This document shows, one piece after another, positions 21,683 through 22,885 of a DNA stretch of 22,885 nt. The DNA comes from JAVZOV01 sp049976445. Lineage in GTDB: Archaea; Thermoproteota; Thermoprotei; Gearchaeales; WAQG01. The notes beneath the pieces were generated by a model. The model was not told the origin of the DNA. It ran no database searches and saw only the letters and a list, made by a program, of their open reading frames with translations. The translations under genes were made by a program, and so were the position numbers. How positions within the stretch are numbered: the stretch's first letter is position 1; every line of letters starts with the position of its first letter. Location: the NCBI GenBank assembly GCA_049976445.1, contig JBMFIF010000024.1, positions 1 to 22,885 of the forward strand, read 5' to 3'.

Positions 21683-22717
21683 TTATTCTGTTCTTAACAA
21701 TACCCGTCCTACAGTTTCTTTTTTTCTCATCATATCATGAACTTGTTGTACTTGTTCTAATGGTACTACATCATGGATTATGGGTTTAATTTTTCCTTCA
21801 GCTGTTAATCTGAGTGCTTGCAATAAATCTATCTTTGTGGAACTAACACTTCCTGAAATTGTTACACCCCTCAATATGAGTGGCCCTAAATTAAGATTAA
21901 CTGGTTGCACATTCACGTTACCTACAACAATGATGCGCCCACCCCAACGTACGCTTCTGAAGCTTTGCTCAAATGTTGGTTGCCCCACAGATTCAAGTAC
22001 TAGATCAACACCTTCACCGTCAGTTAATTTCTTTACATCATCACTAAAAGTTCCTTTTGAAATTATTATATCATCAGCACCTGCAGACCTTATCTTATCA
22101 ATCTTCCATTCTGAGGTTGTAACTGCTATTACTTTTGCGCCTAAAGCTTTAGCCATCTGTACTGCATGAATACCTACTCCACCACCTGCACCAGTAACCA
22201 GTACTTTTTCACCTTCCACTAATCCACCCTTAACTTTTAATGCATGATATAACATTCCAGTCACGCACGCACCAATTACAGCCCCCTCAACAGGCACATT
22301 TGGAGGTACCTTTACTAAACTATTCTCATGAACTTTTACGTATTCCGCGTAGGAACCATTCAGATCTTCACCATACGTTAACCTGTTACGGCATAAATTC
22401 TCCATCCCCATCTTGCAATATTTGCATGTTCCGCATGGTATGTAAATGAGCGATGCAACATAATCACCTGGTTTGAAATTCTTTACAGCATCTCCAACTT
22501 TAACAACTGTTCCTGCTATTTCATGACCAGGGATTATAGGTATTTTAACTCTTGGGAAAAAACCATCTACAGTAAGTATGTCACGGTAACACACACCAGT
22601 CATTTTTTGTTTTATGAGAACTTCATGAGGTTCAAGTTTTTCCGGAACATCAATCTCTCTCACTTCAAAAGGTTTACGAATTCCAGTCAAAAACACAGCT
22701 TTCAAATTATTCACCAC
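21683..22717 (-). CDS. Zinc-dependent medium-chain reductase, acryloyl-CoA reductase-like
   Basis: A 344-residue zinc alcohol-dehydrogenase-family protein. Metal and structure motifs are GVCYRDIL (Cys43), IPGHEIAGTV (His65, Glu66), the structural zinc CGTCKYCKMGMENLC (Cys95, 98, 101, 109) and the nucleotide loop VLVTGAGGGVGIHAVQMAKALGAKVIAVTTS. From the text, especially CYRDxLxxxGxxPRxKxPxIxGHE and the long run around GACVTGMLYHAL, it lies close to the NADPH-dependent acryloyl-CoA reductases of Sulfolobales, used in 3-hydroxypropionate-type metabolism. A generic alcohol dehydrogenase is the alternative. The start is GTG 22717, with CATATAAG on the plus strand (22739-22746) giving a TATA box about 26 bases upstream and a leaderless mRNA. 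Confidence 0.82.
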   Translation of the reverse strand: MVNNLKAVFLTGIRKPFEVREIDVPEKLEPHEVLIKQKMTGVCYRDILTVDGFFPRVKIPIIPGHEIAGTVVKVGDAVKNFKPGDYVASLIYIPCGTCKYCKMGMENLCRNRLTYGEDLNGSYAEYVKVHENSLVKVPPNVPVEGAVIGACVTGMLYHALKVKGGLVEGEKVLVTGAGGGVGIHAVQMAKALGAKVIAVTTSEWKIDKIRSAGADDIIISKGTFSDDVKKLTDGEGVDLVLESVGQPTFEQSFRSVRWGGRIIVVGNVNVQPVNLNLGPLILRGVTISGSVSSTKIDLLQALRLTAEGKIKPIIHDVVPLEQVQQVHDMMRKKETVGRVLLRTE

Positions 22718-22736
22718 TAGTATTTCAAATTTAACA

Positions 22737-22747
22737 TCATATAAGTA
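22737..22747 (-). promoter_or_regulatory. TATA box of the acryloyl-CoA-reductase-like gene
   Basis: On the minus strand CTTATATGATG is centred about 26 bases before GTG 22717. Beyond it, 22748-22885 holds the 13-mer TTAAGTTAAGTCC (22768-22780) and no gene that I can see. Confidence 0.45.
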
Positions 22748-22885
22748 TTGTTCTTGCCAATATAGATTTAAGTTAAGTCCCTTATGTTTTTGTCATTTAT
22801 ATGAAATTGATCGTTAGATGAGAGGTTGTTCTCTCTATTTCCAGTCTCTTTTAGCAATCCTTAACCCTACCTTATTTTCACTAAT

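Overview
The window reads as AT-rich archaeal chromosome, most likely from the Thermoproteota (TACK) side. Several things point that way. Many first-in-operon genes have a TATA box about 25 bases before the start codon and no Shine-Dalgarno, so they look leaderless. Downstream operon genes carry GGTGAT-type sites instead. There is an archaeal-type aspartate-semialdehyde dehydrogenase, an HTH-phosphoribosyltransferase-like regulator, VapBC and DUF433/DUF5615 toxin-antitoxin pairs, a Thr-rich stalked surface protein, and an alcohol-dehydrogenase-type protein close to the acryloyl-CoA reductases of Sulfolobales. No rRNA, tRNA or CRISPR array was found. The lineage is inferred, not proven.

Layout. 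1-263: the start of a transposase-like gene running off the left edge, next to an IS200/IS605-type right-end remnant. 494-3109: a large membrane-anchored, glycoside-hydrolase-like surface protein. 3110-3570: a long intergenic region with many inverted repeats and a perfect palindrome at the promoter of the next operon. 3571-5744: aspartate kinase and aspartate-semialdehyde dehydrogenase, overlapping by ATGA. 5824-6858: methylthioribose-1-phosphate isomerase. 6890-9317: a transcription regulator divergent from an HD-domain phosphohydrolase, then a small zinc-finger protein. 9445-10383: a DUF433/DUF5615 toxin-antitoxin cassette bracketed by two perfect 74-bp direct repeats. 10605-13430: a SerB-like phosphatase, threonine synthase and homoserine kinase. 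13827-14473: VapB/VapC. 14574-16358: a stand-alone molybdopterin oxidoreductase. 16708-19080: two unknown genes converging on a DNA methyltransferase and its small unknown partner. 19186-20202: a radical SAM protein whose ribosome site is formed by a transposon end. 20396-22717: a glutamate-1-semialdehyde aminotransferase-like enzyme and the acryloyl-CoA-reductase-like protein.

How the genes work together. Aspartate kinase, the semialdehyde dehydrogenase, homoserine kinase and threonine synthase give aspartate-to-threonine synthesis except for homoserine dehydrogenase, which is not here. The two halves are separated by about 5 kb holding the methionine-salvage isomerase, nucleotide-related regulation and a probably mobile toxin-antitoxin cassette. 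The right half is more accessory in nature.

Best candidates for something undescribed: the 16.7-19.1 kb methyltransferase cassette with three unrecognised proteins; the four dispersed IS200/IS605-like ends without any TnpB, one fused to a start codon; and the 74-bp repeat pair around a toxin-antitoxin module.
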